Assembly: GCF_001612945.1 (NCBI RefSeq)
Contig: NZ_BDBK01000012.1
Coordinates: 1-64,000, forward strand
Length of the DNA: 64,000 nucleotides
DNA from: Nocardia inohanensis NBRC 100128
GTDB taxonomy: Bacteria; Actinomycetota; Actinomycetes; Mycobacteriales; Mycobacteriaceae
Direction of reading: 5' to 3'
Position numbers and translations under genes: made by a program. Below are positions 50,084 through 58,885 of the stretch, piece after piece. The notes under the pieces were generated by a model. The model saw nothing but the letters and a program-made list of their open reading frames with translations, did no database searches and was not told the DNA's origin. Positions within the stretch are counted from its first letter, which is position 1. Every line of letters starts with the position of its first letter.

Positions 50084-51358
50084 TTAGCTCACCAGCTGTC
50101 CCAGAGGGACGTCCCCCGCCGCCGGCGCACTACGCGCGGCGATCATCTCCCGCGCCGCCCGGAACTCACCCGGACAGCCGACCGCCACCGCCCCCGCCAC
50201 ACGCCCCGCCCGCACCGCCAGCACCATGAACTTCCCATCCCCCACCGAACCCCGCAGCAGCAGTTCGTCTTTCGCCCGCACCCGCCCCGCGAACTGCAAA
50301 TTCACCCCGTACTGCATGGACCACCCCCACGGCACCTCGACCGGCCCGGCAGCCAGCCCGAGCATGGACCGCGCCGCCGCCGCGCCCTGCGCCTGCGCAC
50401 TGTTCCAATGCTCTTCGCGCTGGTGCACCCCCAGTTCCGGATCGAACCGCGCCGCCACATCACCCGCGGCGAAAATCCCCGGAACCGAGGTACGGAAGTC
50501 CTCGTCCACCCGGATACCGTCCGAAACATCGAGCCCCGCGGCCTCGGCCAGCGCGGTGTCCGGCGTCGAACCGATGGCCACCAGTGCCAGATCAGCCGCC
50601 CAGGTGCGCCCGTCCGCGCTGGTCACCGCCGCGGCATGGCCGCGGTCCACCTGCGGATGCTCGGTGAAGCCGGTGAGAACCACATCGGAATGCAGCTCGA
50701 CGCCATTGCGCAGGTGCAGGTTCCGGTAGAACTCACCCACCAACGCGGGCGCGACCCGGTCCAGCGGCCGCGCCGCCGCATCCAGCACCGTCACCCGTGC
50801 ACCGAGCGCGCGAGCGGTGGCGGCGACCTCGCAGCCGATCAGGCCCGCGCCGACGATCAGCAGGGACGCGTCCGCATGGAGCGCGGCTCGCAAGGCCGTC
50901 GCGTCGGCCGCGCTGCGCAGCGTGCACACGACACCGGATGTGCCCTGTTCCCCGCGTACGCCGAACGGCGATGGCGCAGTGGCGAATTCGGGCTGAGCGC
51001 GGTTCAGGAGCGAGAGTGTGCGCGGCCGCGCACCGGTAGCGATCAGCAGGCTGTCGTACGCCATCCCACCACCATCCGACAGCGCTACCCGGGACGCCGC
51101 CGCATCGATGCGCTCGACGGCCGTCCCCGCGCGCACCTCCACCCCGTGCGCGTGCCAGAAGTCCGCCGTCTGCAACAGCATTCGGCCGGCGGTGGCGGTG
51201 CCGGCGAGGAGCTCCTTCGACACCATCGGGCGGCGATAGGGCAGGCCGGGTTCGGCGCCGAGCAGGACTATCTCACCGGTGTAGCCCTCGGTGCGCAGGG
51301 TGCGGGCGGCCGTCGCCCCCGCTACGCCCGCGCCGACGATGACGATGCGCCCGCTCAC
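50084..51358 (-). CDS. rubB: Rubredoxin reductase (FAD/NAD(P)H-dependent)
   Basis: A 424-residue flavoprotein with an FAD-binding IVIVGAGVAGATAA at the start, LPYRRPMVSKELL, an NADH-binding LLIVGAGLIGCEVA at about residue 150, and GIFAAGDVAAR near 285. It matches AlkT/RubB-type reductases, which pass electrons from NAD(P)H to rubredoxin. GTG 51358 overlaps the rubredoxin stop (GTGA). It is the last gene of the alkB operon. Confidence 0.9.
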   Translation of the reverse strand: MSGRIVIVGAGVAGATAARTLRTEGYTGEIVLLGAEPGLPYRRPMVSKELLAGTATAGRMLLQTADFWHAHGVEVRAGTAVERIDAAASRVALSDGGGMAYDSLLIATGARPRTLSLLNRAQPEFATAPSPFGVRGEQGTSGVVCTLRSAADATALRAALHADASLLIVGAGLIGCEVAATARALGARVTVLDAAARPLDRVAPALVGEFYRNLHLRNGVELHSDVVLTGFTEHPQVDRGHAAAVTSADGRTWAADLALVAIGSTPDTALAEAAGLDVSDGIRVDEDFRTSVPGIFAAGDVAARFDPELGVHQREEHWNSAQAQGAAAARSMLGLAAGPVEVPWGWSMQYGVNLQFAGRVRAKDELLLRGSVGDGKFMVLAVRAGRVAGAVAVGCPGEFRAAREMIAARSAPAAGDVPLGQLVS

Positions 51359-51537
51359 GCGCGGCTGACCTCGACCATTTCGAAGTCGATCTTGGCCGCG
51401 CCGCAATCGGGGCAGGACCAGTCCTCGGGAATGTCGGCCCAGCGGGTGCCGGGGGCGATGCCGTCCTCGGGCCAGCCCAGTTCCTCGTCGTATTCGAAGC
51501 CGCATTGCAGACAGCGGAAGAGTTTGTAGTCAGTCAT
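51355..51537 (-). CDS. rubA2: Rubredoxin (AlkG2-like)
   Basis: A 60-residue iron protein with the two Fe-binding knuckles CLQCGFEYDEELG and CPDCGAAK (CxxC...CPxCG). It overlaps the first rubredoxin gene by eight bases and the reductase by four. AlkG2-type rubredoxins shuttle electrons from the reductase to AlkB. Length is normal. Confidence 0.95.
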   Translation of the reverse strand: MTDYKLFRCLQCGFEYDEELGWPEDGIAPGTRWADIPEDWSCPDCGAAKIDFEMVEVSRA

Positions 51538-51718
51538 GGGGATGTCCTGTGTTGGCGGTGGTGGGTTCGAAGTCGAGTTTTTCGCGGACGCCGCAGTCGG
51601 GGCAGCACCAGTCGTCGGGGACCGCGGACCAGGGCGTGCCGGGCGGGAAACCTTCGCGGGGTGCGCCTTTCGCCTCGTCGTAGGTGTAATCGCAGACGGG
51701 ACAGCGGTAGATCGACAT
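51530..51718 (-). CDS. rubA1: Rubredoxin (AlkG1-like)
   Basis: A 62-residue rubredoxin with CPVCDYTYDEAKGAPREGF and CPDCGVREK. The AlkG1 type differs from AlkG2 by an insertion after the second CxxC (here VREK). In characterised alk systems AlkG1 proteins often cannot replace AlkG2 in electron transfer, so the pair is typical for Rhodococcus-type operons. ATG overlaps the alkB stop by one base. Confidence 0.94.
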   Translation of the reverse strand: MSIYRCPVCDYTYDEAKGAPREGFPPGTPWSAVPDDWCCPDCGVREKLDFEPTTANTGHPHD

Positions 51719-52938
51719 CAGCGGGCTCCGTACTGCGCCAGCACACGGTCACGCTTGCGGGGCTGGATGTTCACCCGGGTGATATCGCCGCGGTAATGCT
51801 CCAGCACCCGGTGGTCCATCACCCTGCGCCAGAGTGGCGGAAGGTATGCCAGGCCGATCATGGAGGCGTAGCCGCTCGGCAGATTCGGCGCGCCGTCCAT
51901 ACTCCGCAGCGTCTGATACCGACGCGTCGGATTCGCGTGATGATCGCTGTGCCGCTGTAGGTGGTACAGGAAGATGTTCGTCACGATGTGATCGGAGTTC
52001 CAGCTGTGCTCCGGCGTGCAGCGCTCATAGCGGCCGCTCGCCGTCTTCTGCCGCAGCAGGCCGTAGTGCTCGAGATAGTTCACCGTCTCCAGCAGTGAGA
52101 AGCCGTAAACCGCTTGCAGTACCAGGAACGGCAGCACCGCCTGACCGAAGACCGCCGCGAGTACGCCCCACAGCACCACCGACATCAGCCAGGCATTGAG
52201 CACATCATTGCGAATCGTCCAGGGTCGCTTGCCGAGTCGCTCCAGGCGCTTGGCCTCCAGCTCCCACGAGCTGCGCAGACTGCCCCAGACGCTGCGCGGC
52301 AGAAAACTCCAGAAGGTCTCCGCGAACCGCGCGCTGGCCGGATCCTCCGGCGTCGCCACCCGCACGTGATGGCCGCGATTGTGCTCGATGTAGAAGTGCC
52401 CGTAGAACGTCTGGGCCAGGGTGATCTTCGACAGCCAGCGCTCCAATTCGTCCTTCTTGTGGCCAAGTTCGTGCGCGGTATTGATGCCGACGCCGCCCAT
52501 CACGCCGATGCTGAGCGCCAAGCCGATCTTGGAGACCAGACTCAGACCGCCGTCGATGCCGAGCCAGGACAGCTCGCCCGCGGTCCACAGGTAGCTCGCG
52601 AACACCAGGCTGAGCAGCTGGAACGGAATGTAGACGTAGGTGCAGTACCGGTAGTACTTGTCGTTCTCCAGATACTCCATCACCTCGTCCGGCGGGTTCT
52701 GGCCGTCCGGGCCGAAGAACCGATCCAGCAGCGGCAGCAGCACATAGACCAGCAGCGGGCCGATCCACCACCAGGCCGAGGCCAGCGGTGCGCTCCAAGC
52801 GAATTGGTTGAACGCCCACACCAGCGCGGCGGCGAGGAATATCGCGGTCGGGGGCACCAGGCCGAACAGCCAGAGGTAGCGCTTGCGGTCACGCCACTGC
52901 GGTAGTGCGCGCGACTCCTCGATTCGAGACGTCGTCAT
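51718..52938 (-). CDS. alkB: Alkane 1-monooxygenase (AlkB)
   Basis: A 406-residue membrane di-iron hydroxylase with about six membrane segments. The eight-His signature is complete: HELGHK, HNRGHH, LQRHSDHH, plus the family segment NYLEHYGLLR. It converts medium- to long-chain n-alkanes to 1-alkanols with electrons from the rubredoxins. The start ATG 52938 has CAGGAG upstream; the operator palindromes lie 20-56 bases upstream. Residues controlling chain length (near TM2) cannot be judged by eye. Confidence 0.96.
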   Translation of the reverse strand: MTTSRIEESRALPQWRDRKRYLWLFGLVPPTAIFLAAALVWAFNQFAWSAPLASAWWWIGPLLVYVLLPLLDRFFGPDGQNPPDEVMEYLENDKYYRYCTYVYIPFQLLSLVFASYLWTAGELSWLGIDGGLSLVSKIGLALSIGVMGGVGINTAHELGHKKDELERWLSKITLAQTFYGHFYIEHNRGHHVRVATPEDPASARFAETFWSFLPRSVWGSLRSSWELEAKRLERLGKRPWTIRNDVLNAWLMSVVLWGVLAAVFGQAVLPFLVLQAVYGFSLLETVNYLEHYGLLRQKTASGRYERCTPEHSWNSDHIVTNIFLYHLQRHSDHHANPTRRYQTLRSMDGAPNLPSGYASMIGLAYLPPLWRRVMDHRVLEHYRGDITRVNIQPRKRDRVLAQYGAR

Positions 52939-52957
52939 TGTCGATCTCCTGAACGTT

Positions 52958-52994
52958 TACACTTCTTGTCGAAGTGTATCCAGTAGATACACTT
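52958..52994. promoter_or_regulatory. Two overlapping operator palindromes between alkB and its regulator
   Basis: TACACTTC (52958-52965) and its complement GAAGTGTA (52971-52978) with a 5-nt spacer, overlapped by AAGTGTATC (52972-52980) and its complement GATACACTT (52986-52994), also with a 5-nt spacer. Both palindromes are perfect. They sit between alkB and the divergent TetR gene, where alkane regulators act in related actinobacteria. Binding by the adjacent TetR is inferred. Confidence 0.65.
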
Positions 52995-53042
52995 GTCCAG
53001 AGAATGTCAACGGACGAGACGAATGGGCAGCTCATGTACGAT

Positions 53043-53112
53043 CTCGACGTGGCCGACACGCCGAACTTCCAGACCGACTCGACGTGGCCGACACGCCGAA
53101 CTTCCAGACCGA
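53043..53112 (+). repeat. 35-bp perfect tandem duplication at the 5' end of the TetR gene
   Basis: Two identical 35-base copies (53043-53077 and 53078-53112), each beginning CTCGACGTGGCCGACACG. Thirty-five is not a multiple of three. From the upstream ATG 53035 the original frame is broken and ends at a stop near 53165, so only the second copy's GTG (53084) leads into the regulator. Confidence 0.95.
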
Positions 53113-53707
53113 AATGCGTCAGTTGCTGCGCGAACGCATCATCGACAACGCGCGACGGGTCGTGATCACCGAAGGCTGGGGCGCGGTGAACATGTCCCGC
53201 CTCGCCAAGGAGGTCGGCGTGAGCCGCCCGGTCATGTACAAGGAGTTTGCGAACAAGCACGACCTGGCCGAGGTCGTGATCCGCCAGGAACTGGACATGT
53301 TCCTGATCGGGATCGGCGAAACGCTCGCGGCGCATCCCACCGACGCGGCGGCGGGAATGATCGCAGCGGTCGACTACACGCTGCGCACCGGCGCCGACAA
53401 CACGTTGATCAAAGCCGTGCTGGCCGGCCGCACCGGCGCCGACACCACACTGCTACCGGTGCTGATGACCGAGCCCGAACCAGTCCTCGGCCGAGCGATC
53501 GACGCGGTGGTGGTGGCACTGCGCGCCCAATACGGCTTCGCCGCCGTCACCGACTTGCAACTGGAGGCAGTGTCGGAAACCCTTGTGCGACTTGCCCTGA
53601 GCCATCTCTTCCAGCCCATCGGACCGATCGAACGAGCAGTCGATCAAATCGAAACGGTCATCCGAGGCGTCCTGGCCCCCGCCCTCCATACTCCGCCGGC
53701 AGCGTAA
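53084..53707 (+). CDS. TetR/AcrR family regulator of the alkane operon (AlkU-like)
   Basis: A 207-residue regulator. The helix-turn-helix has VNMSRLAKEVGVSRPVMYKE followed by FANKHDLAEV (about residues 35-60), and a TetR C-terminal domain follows. Start choice is difficult: the tandem duplication breaks the frame from ATG 53035. GTG 53084 in the second copy and ATG 53114 remain in frame; GTG 53084 is given here. The gene is divergent from alkB with two palindromes between, so it probably represses alkB until alkane or an oxidation product binds. Confidence 0.85.
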   Translation: MADTPNFQTEMRQLLRERIIDNARRVVITEGWGAVNMSRLAKEVGVSRPVMYKEFANKHDLAEVVIRQELDMFLIGIGETLAAHPTDAAAGMIAAVDYTLRTGADNTLIKAVLAGRTGADTTLLPVLMTEPEPVLGRAIDAVVVALRAQYGFAAVTDLQLEAVSETLVRLALSHLFQPIGPIERAVDQIETVIRGVLAPALHTPPAA

Positions 53708-53720
53708 AGCACCGACACTC

Positions 53721-53754
53721 GTAGCCCCCCGATCCCCCCGCAGCGGGAGGCTAC
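53721..53754. terminator. Hairpin between the convergent TetR and DUF4822 genes
   Basis: GTAGCC and GGCTAC arms enclose a second small stem (CCCG/CGGG around CAG), just past the TetR stop and overlapping the lipoprotein stop. The structure is imperfect, so this is a moderate call. Confidence 0.4.
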
Positions 53755-54260
53755 TTCGCCGGCTCGGCGTGCGAAGTAGGCGTGTGAACGATGTCGTAGT
53801 ACACGGCGGTATTCGCCCCATCCGGATAGACCCGATAGGTGAACTCTTTATCGGTAAGCGTCACGATCGGACTCTCCCGCCGGAACTGCTCCACCCCCGC
53901 ATCGTTCTTGGCCACGATGACCCGGGTCTTCCCATCGGGCGTCACCGACCAATCCCCGTGCATCTTCGGCGAATCATCGAGGTTGTACATGGTGAACGTG
54001 CCATCCGGCTTGAAGTAGGCAAAGCCGACATAGTTCTGAACATTCGGATCGGTGAGCGGAACCGCTTCTCCCTGAACGTTCTTCCCACCGGTCGTCTCCC
54101 AGGCGGTGGCCGACAGGATCGCCGACGGCGACCCCGGCCGTACCACCCCGGAGGAGACAACAGTGGTGGTGGAATCCGACGTAGAGCTGTCATTACTGCT
54201 GCAAGCAGCGAGCAGGCCGGTCGCGACAAGGGCCGCGACAAAGGGCGCGATCTTGTTCAT
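53751..54260 (-). CDS. DUF4822 lipoprotein
   Basis: A 169-residue protein with a lipoprotein signal (VAALVATGLLAACSS; lipobox LLAAC at about residue 20), then a Ser/Thr linker. The single DUF4822 domain has NYVGFAYFKPDGTFTMYNLD, DSPKMHGDWSVTPDGKTR and TLTDKEFTYRVYPDG. The family's function is unknown; it occurs in secreted or anchored proteins of several phyla. No operon partner is obvious. Confidence 0.88.
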   Translation of the reverse strand: MNKIAPFVAALVATGLLAACSSNDSSTSDSTTTVVSSGVVRPGSPSAILSATAWETTGGKNVQGEAVPLTDPNVQNYVGFAYFKPDGTFTMYNLDDSPKMHGDWSVTPDGKTRVIVAKNDAGVEQFRRESPIVTLTDKEFTYRVYPDGANTAVYYDIVHTPTSHAEPAK

Positions 54261-54330
54261 ACCCCAGTCCTACCAGCCCCGGCATCCCATATCCGAACAC
54301 CGCGCCGAGCCGCTCGAGCGGTAGATGCCG

Positions 54331-55710
54331 CTAGTCGGCGGGGATTCGGGTGGCGGTTTCGGCGAGCTTTTCCGCTACTTCGGTGGGGAAGATATTGCGG
54401 AAGAGGAACAGGTCTCGGCCGAGTTTCCAGCCGGGGGCCAGGGCTACCGCGTAGCGCTCGAAGTAGCCGAGTTGTTTGCCCATGAGGATGAGTTGCTGGG
54501 GGCCGGAAGCGCCGCGGCGCTTGCCGAATTCGAGGAGGCGGGCGGAGACCACGCCGAGGTCGAGTTTGTCGAGGCTGCCGGAGAGGACGGGGCCGAGGGC
54601 CACGGCGAGCTGACGGCCGATGGTGGCGTCGTCGCCGCTGTCGTCGGAGACCAGATCCAGCTTGCGCAAAGCCCTTGCTACAGGGCGGAAGTCGTTGTCG
54701 ATGGCGCTGGCGTAGAAGAGGGCGCGGACGAACTCCCGCCATTCGGTTTCCATGCGGCCGACGATGCCGAAGTCGAGCATGGCCACGCGGCCGTCGTCCA
54801 GGAGCCAGAGGTTGCCGGCGTGCACGTCGCCGTGGAAGAGACCGTGCACGGCAACCGATTCCATCCATGCCTTGACCAGGCGGCGGATCAGCAGTTCGGA
54901 GTCGGGGTGGGATTCGCGGATATCGTCGAAGCGGTCCAGGGGCATACCGCGCATGCGCTCCATGCACAGCACGCGGGGGGCCGTGTAGTCCCAATACACC
55001 TCGGGGATGGCCACATTGGTGTTGTCGCCGAAGGCCGCCAGGTTCTCGCGGGCGCGGGACTGGTTGTCGGCTTCGATGAGGAAGTTGAGTTCGGCGACGG
55101 TCGCCTCGTACAGGTCACGCACTACCGCTTGGGTATTGGCGACCCGAGCGTTCTCGGAGCGCTTCTCGAGGGTGCGGGCCAGGCGCATGGCGGCGCGCAG
55201 GTCGACGATCATGCGGCGGCCGATTTCGGGGCGCTGCACCTTGACCACGGCGGGCCGGCCGTCGCGCAGCACGCAGGCGTGCACCTGGGCGATCGAGGCG
55301 GCCGAGAGCGGTTCGTCGTCGAATTCGAGGAAGAGCTCGGAGATCGGCTTACCGAGATCGGCCTCGATGATGGCCCGGGCATCGGCGGACGGGAACGGCT
55401 GCATATCGTCGAGGCAGCGCAGGCAGGCATCGGCGAGATCGCGCGGGAAAGCACCCGGCGAGGACGCGATCAACTGGCCGAGCTTGACGAACATCGGCCC
55501 GAGGGTTTCGAAACCGTTCACCACGCCGTCGGCCACCGCGCGCTTACGCTTGGACGGGCGCAGGCCGTGACGCAGCACGTTCCCGGTGACGGAGCCGCCC
55601 AGCACGAAACCGACGATCGCGGTTCGCTTCCATTCGGAGAAGCCGAATGTATCCAGGTCGGGCCGGATCACCTCGGGCGTATTCGCCCGTTCGGTCGTCG
55701 GTGAGCTCAC
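54331..55710 (-). CDS. ABC1/UbiB/COQ8-type atypical kinase
   Basis: A 459-residue protein of the ABC1 kinase-like family: the KxGQ motif in FVKLGQLIASSPGAFP (about residue 75), the Ala-rich loop SAASIAQVHAC, the lysine in VVKVQRP, and catalytic FHGDVHAGNLWLL with the metal-binding LDFGIVG. Such proteins act as ATPases supporting quinone or lipid metabolism. The GTG 55710 lacks a clear ribosome-binding site. It is divergent from the carboxylase gene by 171 bases. Confidence 0.9.
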   Translation of the reverse strand: MSSPTTERANTPEVIRPDLDTFGFSEWKRTAIVGFVLGGSVTGNVLRHGLRPSKRKRAVADGVVNGFETLGPMFVKLGQLIASSPGAFPRDLADACLRCLDDMQPFPSADARAIIEADLGKPISELFLEFDDEPLSAASIAQVHACVLRDGRPAVVKVQRPEIGRRMIVDLRAAMRLARTLEKRSENARVANTQAVVRDLYEATVAELNFLIEADNQSRARENLAAFGDNTNVAIPEVYWDYTAPRVLCMERMRGMPLDRFDDIRESHPDSELLIRRLVKAWMESVAVHGLFHGDVHAGNLWLLDDGRVAMLDFGIVGRMETEWREFVRALFYASAIDNDFRPVARALRKLDLVSDDSGDDATIGRQLAVALGPVLSGSLDKLDLGVVSARLLEFGKRRGASGPQQLILMGKQLGYFERYAVALAPGWKLGRDLFLFRNIFPTEVAEKLAETATRIPAD

Positions 55711-55881
55711 GGGGCGCAGTGTATCGCTGCCCGGGCTGCGCAGCCGCTCGCGGCCACGTTACCCAGGAGTTCGGTGGTTTCGGCGCGGGCCCACCAGGTA
55801 CCGTGCATGGTCGGGCCGTGATCCGGCTCGGCAGGGCCGTGCTCGGCTCCCCTGATGAAGGCGAAAGGCAAGACCTAAGTA

Positions 55882-57432
55882 ATGACGGGTACAGCGGAAA
55901 AGCTGGCGGAACTGCGCAAGCTCCTGGAGATCGCCGAAGAACCCACCGGCGAAAAAGGCATCCAGAAGCGGCTAGCCAAAGGCATCCCCAGCGCCCGAGA
56001 ACGGGTGCGCATGCTGCTGGACCCGGGCAGCTTCGTCGAAATGGGCGCGCTCATGCGCCAGCCCGGCAATTCCAACGCCTACTACGGCGACGGCGTGGTC
56101 ACCGGTCGCGGCACCATCGACGGCCGCCCGGTCGTGGTCATCTCCCACGATCCGACCGTGTACGGCGGCTCGGTCAGCGAGACCTTCGGCCGGCGCGTGC
56201 AACTCGTCATGGAATTCGCGTACAACAACGCGTGCCCGGTGATCTGCATCAACGACTCCGGCGGCGCGCGCATCCAGGACGGCGTCACCTCCCTGGCCTG
56301 GTACGCCAATATGTGCCGGCTGCAAGAGGACCTCTCCGGCTATGTGCCGATGGTCGCGGTCATGCTCGGCAAGTGCGCGGCCGGCTCGGTGTACGGACCC
56401 ATCAATATGGACGTCCTGGTCGCCACCGAGGACTCCTACATGTTCGTGACCGGCCCGGAGGTCATCAAGGCCGTCACCGGTTCGGTGGTCACCGCCGAGG
56501 AGCTGGGCGGCGCGCGGGCGCTGGAACAGAACGGCACCGTGCATCACGTCGCCAAGACCGAGCAGGCCGCCTTCGACTGGGTGCGCGACTACCTGAGCTT
56601 CCTGCCGTCGAGCTGCCTGGAGCAGCCGCCGGTGGTGAATCCCGGCCTGGAACCCGAGATCACCGACACCGACCGCGAACTCGACCGGCTCATGCCCGAC
56701 GCCGACAAGACCGGCTACGACATGCACGAAGTGCTGCTGCGCATCTTCGACGACGGCACCTTCCACGAGATGGGCGAGAAGACCTCCGCGAACCTGATCA
56801 CCGGCTTCGCGCGGGTGGACGGCCTGCCGGTCGGCGTGGTCGCCAACCAGCCGCTGGTGCTGGGCGGCGCGCTGGACGCGGCCTGCTCGGACAAGGCCGC
56901 GCACTTCATCCGCATCTGCGACGCGTTCCATATCCCGCTGGTCTATGTGGTCGATACCCCGGGCGTGTTGCCGGGCGTGGACGAGGAACGCAATCACGTG
57001 ATCAAGCGCGGCGGGCGCATGTTCCGCGCGCTCATCGAGGCCACCGTGCCGATCGTGACCATCGTGACCCGTAAGGCCTACGGCGGCGGCTACGCGGTGA
57101 TGGGCTGCAAGCAACTCGGTGCGGATATCGCCCTGGCCTGGCCGACCGCCCGGCTCGCGGTGATGGGCGCGGAGTCCATGATCCCGATCGTCGGCAAGCG
57201 CCAGCTGGAGGCGACCCCGCCGGAGCAGCGAGAGGCGGTGCGGCAGAACATGATCGACTTTTACAATGCCACCGTCGCCACCCCGTGGACGGCCGCCGAG
57301 CGCGGATACATCGACGCTGTCATCGAGCCGTCGGCCACCCGCCTCGAGATCCGCAAGGCGCTGCGGTTGCTGCGCGACAAGGGCGCGGTGCGCAAGCCGA
57401 ACCCGCGCAAGCACAACCTCTACCCGATGTAA
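55882..57432 (+). CDS. Acyl-CoA carboxylase carboxyltransferase (beta) subunit
   Basis: A 516-residue protein with the paired N- and C-terminal carboxyltransferase domains of AccD/PccB: GGARIQDGV at the biotin/CoA site region, GKCAAGSVYGPI, later VDTPGVLPG and RKAYGGGYAVMG, ending HNLYPM. It would carboxylate an acyl-CoA (acetyl, propionyl or a longer chain) using carboxybiotin from an alpha subunit encoded elsewhere. It starts ATG 55882; the ribosome-binding site GAAAGGCAAG lies further upstream than usual. Substrate class cannot be fixed by eye. Confidence 0.93.
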   Translation: MTGTAEKLAELRKLLEIAEEPTGEKGIQKRLAKGIPSARERVRMLLDPGSFVEMGALMRQPGNSNAYYGDGVVTGRGTIDGRPVVVISHDPTVYGGSVSETFGRRVQLVMEFAYNNACPVICINDSGGARIQDGVTSLAWYANMCRLQEDLSGYVPMVAVMLGKCAAGSVYGPINMDVLVATEDSYMFVTGPEVIKAVTGSVVTAEELGGARALEQNGTVHHVAKTEQAAFDWVRDYLSFLPSSCLEQPPVVNPGLEPEITDTDRELDRLMPDADKTGYDMHEVLLRIFDDGTFHEMGEKTSANLITGFARVDGLPVGVVANQPLVLGGALDAACSDKAAHFIRICDAFHIPLVYVVDTPGVLPGVDEERNHVIKRGGRMFRALIEATVPIVTIVTRKAYGGGYAVMGCKQLGADIALAWPTARLAVMGAESMIPIVGKRQLEATPPEQREAVRQNMIDFYNATVATPWTAAERGYIDAVIEPSATRLEIRKALRLLRDKGAVRKPNPRKHNLYPM

Positions 57433-57440
57433 TAGGGATC

Positions 57441-57474
57441 TCGCGGGACGGGCGCGCAAGCTCTCGTCCCGCGA
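57441..57474. terminator. Hairpin between the convergent carboxylase and lipase genes
   Basis: TCGCGGGACG and its complement CGTCCCGCGA, perfect 10-bp arms with a 14-nt loop, extended by GGGAT/ATCCC outside. It lies in the 58-base gap between two convergent genes and likely terminates both. Confidence 0.7.
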
Positions 57475-57490
57475 ATCCCGAACCGGCCGT

Positions 57491-58885
57491 TCAGCATTCG
57501 TTGGGTGCGGGCACGCCCTGAAGTCGCTGATCCAGCCAGGAGAGCGAATCCGGGTAGCCGGTGAAAGCCGCGATGATGTGCTCACCGAACACGCTGCGAT
57601 AGATCGCCGTCGCACCGAGCGAGCACTGCTCGGCATAGAGCTTCTTCGCCCCCTCCGCCGGCACCCAGAACTCCTGCTCGCCGTTGTAGATGTACAGCGG
57701 CACAGCCGATTTCCGGCCCTCGATGCGGCTGAGCTGATAGATCTCCTCCGCCAGCGAACTGCGCAGCGGGTCGGGGAAGTTCGCGGCGATGTCCATGGGC
57801 AGTTGCAGCAAGCCCGGCCACGAGTACGAGGACATGCACAGGTCCTTCAGCGCCGACACCGCCGCCCATTGCGCCAGATGGTTCATGCGGGACAGGATTT
57901 CGGGTCGCTCCCGGCCGATGGCGAAGGTCGCCGCCATGAACACCCCCGACGCCAGGTTGGCGTTCATGCTGCGCGAGAGGATCTCGAAATCCGCGGGCAC
58001 CCCGCCCAGCGCCGCCCCCACCACCACATCGGCGAGTTCGGGCGCGTACTCGTTCATCAGCTTGACCGCCCCGTGTGTGGCGATGGCCCCGCCCGAGTAC
58101 CCGATCATGCCGAATCGGCTCTCCCCCAACTGGATCGGCAGCTGATTGCGCACCGCCCGGATCCCGTCCAGGATCGCGTGCCCCGCCACGTACGGTTCGG
58201 CGTAGGCCATCCGCGGCCCCTCGTGATCCACGATCAGCACCGCGTACCCGCGCAGCACCGCCAGCTGCGTGGTGGGCAGCAGATACTCCGCCAGGTTCGT
58301 CTTGCTGTTGAAGCCGTGCGAGAGCGTGTAGCTGGGATTGCAGTCCCGCCCGAGCGCATTGATCGGCAGATTGTTCAGCACCACCGGGCGCGTGCCCGGG
58401 CCCTCCCACTGCCCGATCGGAAGCACCAGCGTCGCAACGGCATACGAGGCCAGCTGGTGCGAATCGGTGGTCCGGTACTTCAATTGCAGCACCTGCTGCA
58501 CCGGCGTGAGCAGCGTCGGCGCGGCCGTCGCGGTCACATCCCGCCACGCCACCACATCGCCGGGCGCCAGCTCGTCCAGCCCTTCCGGCCAGTCGTCGAC
58601 GAACCAGTCACCGATGGCGGCGGGCATGGTCGCGGCCCGGAACGCCGCCAGGTCCGGCGCCAGCCCACCGGCCGCCACCAGGGGCAATTGCGAGGCGGGC
58701 AGCAGCGGCGGCGCGGGCACCAGCCGGTCGATCCACTGCTGTAAGCCGGGCAGATCGAGCGCGGGCGGATTCGGCGATCCCGGCGGTTGCTGTCCGCCCC
58801 CGGTATCGACCGGCTGTGCCTGCGCCTGCGCCGCGATACACCCGAACATCAAGGCAGCGGCGAGAATTCGCAGCCATCGAAGCAC
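57491..58885 (-). CDS. Secretory lipase (LIP family)
   Basis: A 464-residue secreted alpha/beta hydrolase with a signal peptide (LRILAAALMFGCIAAQAQAQ) followed by a Pro/Gly-rich stretch. The body matches PF03583 secretory lipases: PVVLNNLPINALGRDCNPSY, YAVLIVDHEGPRMAYAE, the nucleophile elbow MIGYSGGAIATH, and the late GEHIIAAF with the catalytic His. The GTG at 58885 follows GGGGGTG. Such enzymes in Nocardia/Rhodococcus degrade triacylglycerols or polyesters. Confidence 0.9.
   Translation of the reverse strand: MLRWLRILAAALMFGCIAAQAQAQPVDTGGGQQPPGSPNPPALDLPGLQQWIDRLVPAPPLLPASQLPLVAAGGLAPDLAAFRAATMPAAIGDWFVDDWPEGLDELAPGDVVAWRDVTATAAPTLLTPVQQVLQLKYRTTDSHQLASYAVATLVLPIGQWEGPGTRPVVLNNLPINALGRDCNPSYTLSHGFNSKTNLAEYLLPTTQLAVLRGYAVLIVDHEGPRMAYAEPYVAGHAILDGIRAVRNQLPIQLGESRFGMIGYSGGAIATHGAVKLMNEYAPELADVVVGAALGGVPADFEILSRSMNANLASGVFMAATFAIGRERPEILSRMNHLAQWAAVSALKDLCMSSYSWPGLLQLPMDIAANFPDPLRSSLAEEIYQLSRIEGRKSAVPLYIYNGEQEFWVPAEGAKKLYAEQCSLGATAIYRSVFGEHIIAAFTGYPDSLSWLDQRLQGVPAPNEC

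Noticed and set aside
52974..53165. 63-residue ORF from the first copy of the 35-bp repeat
   Set aside because: It is the frame broken by the duplication and changes to a Cys/Ser/Arg-rich shadow after the repeat, so it is not a separate gene.
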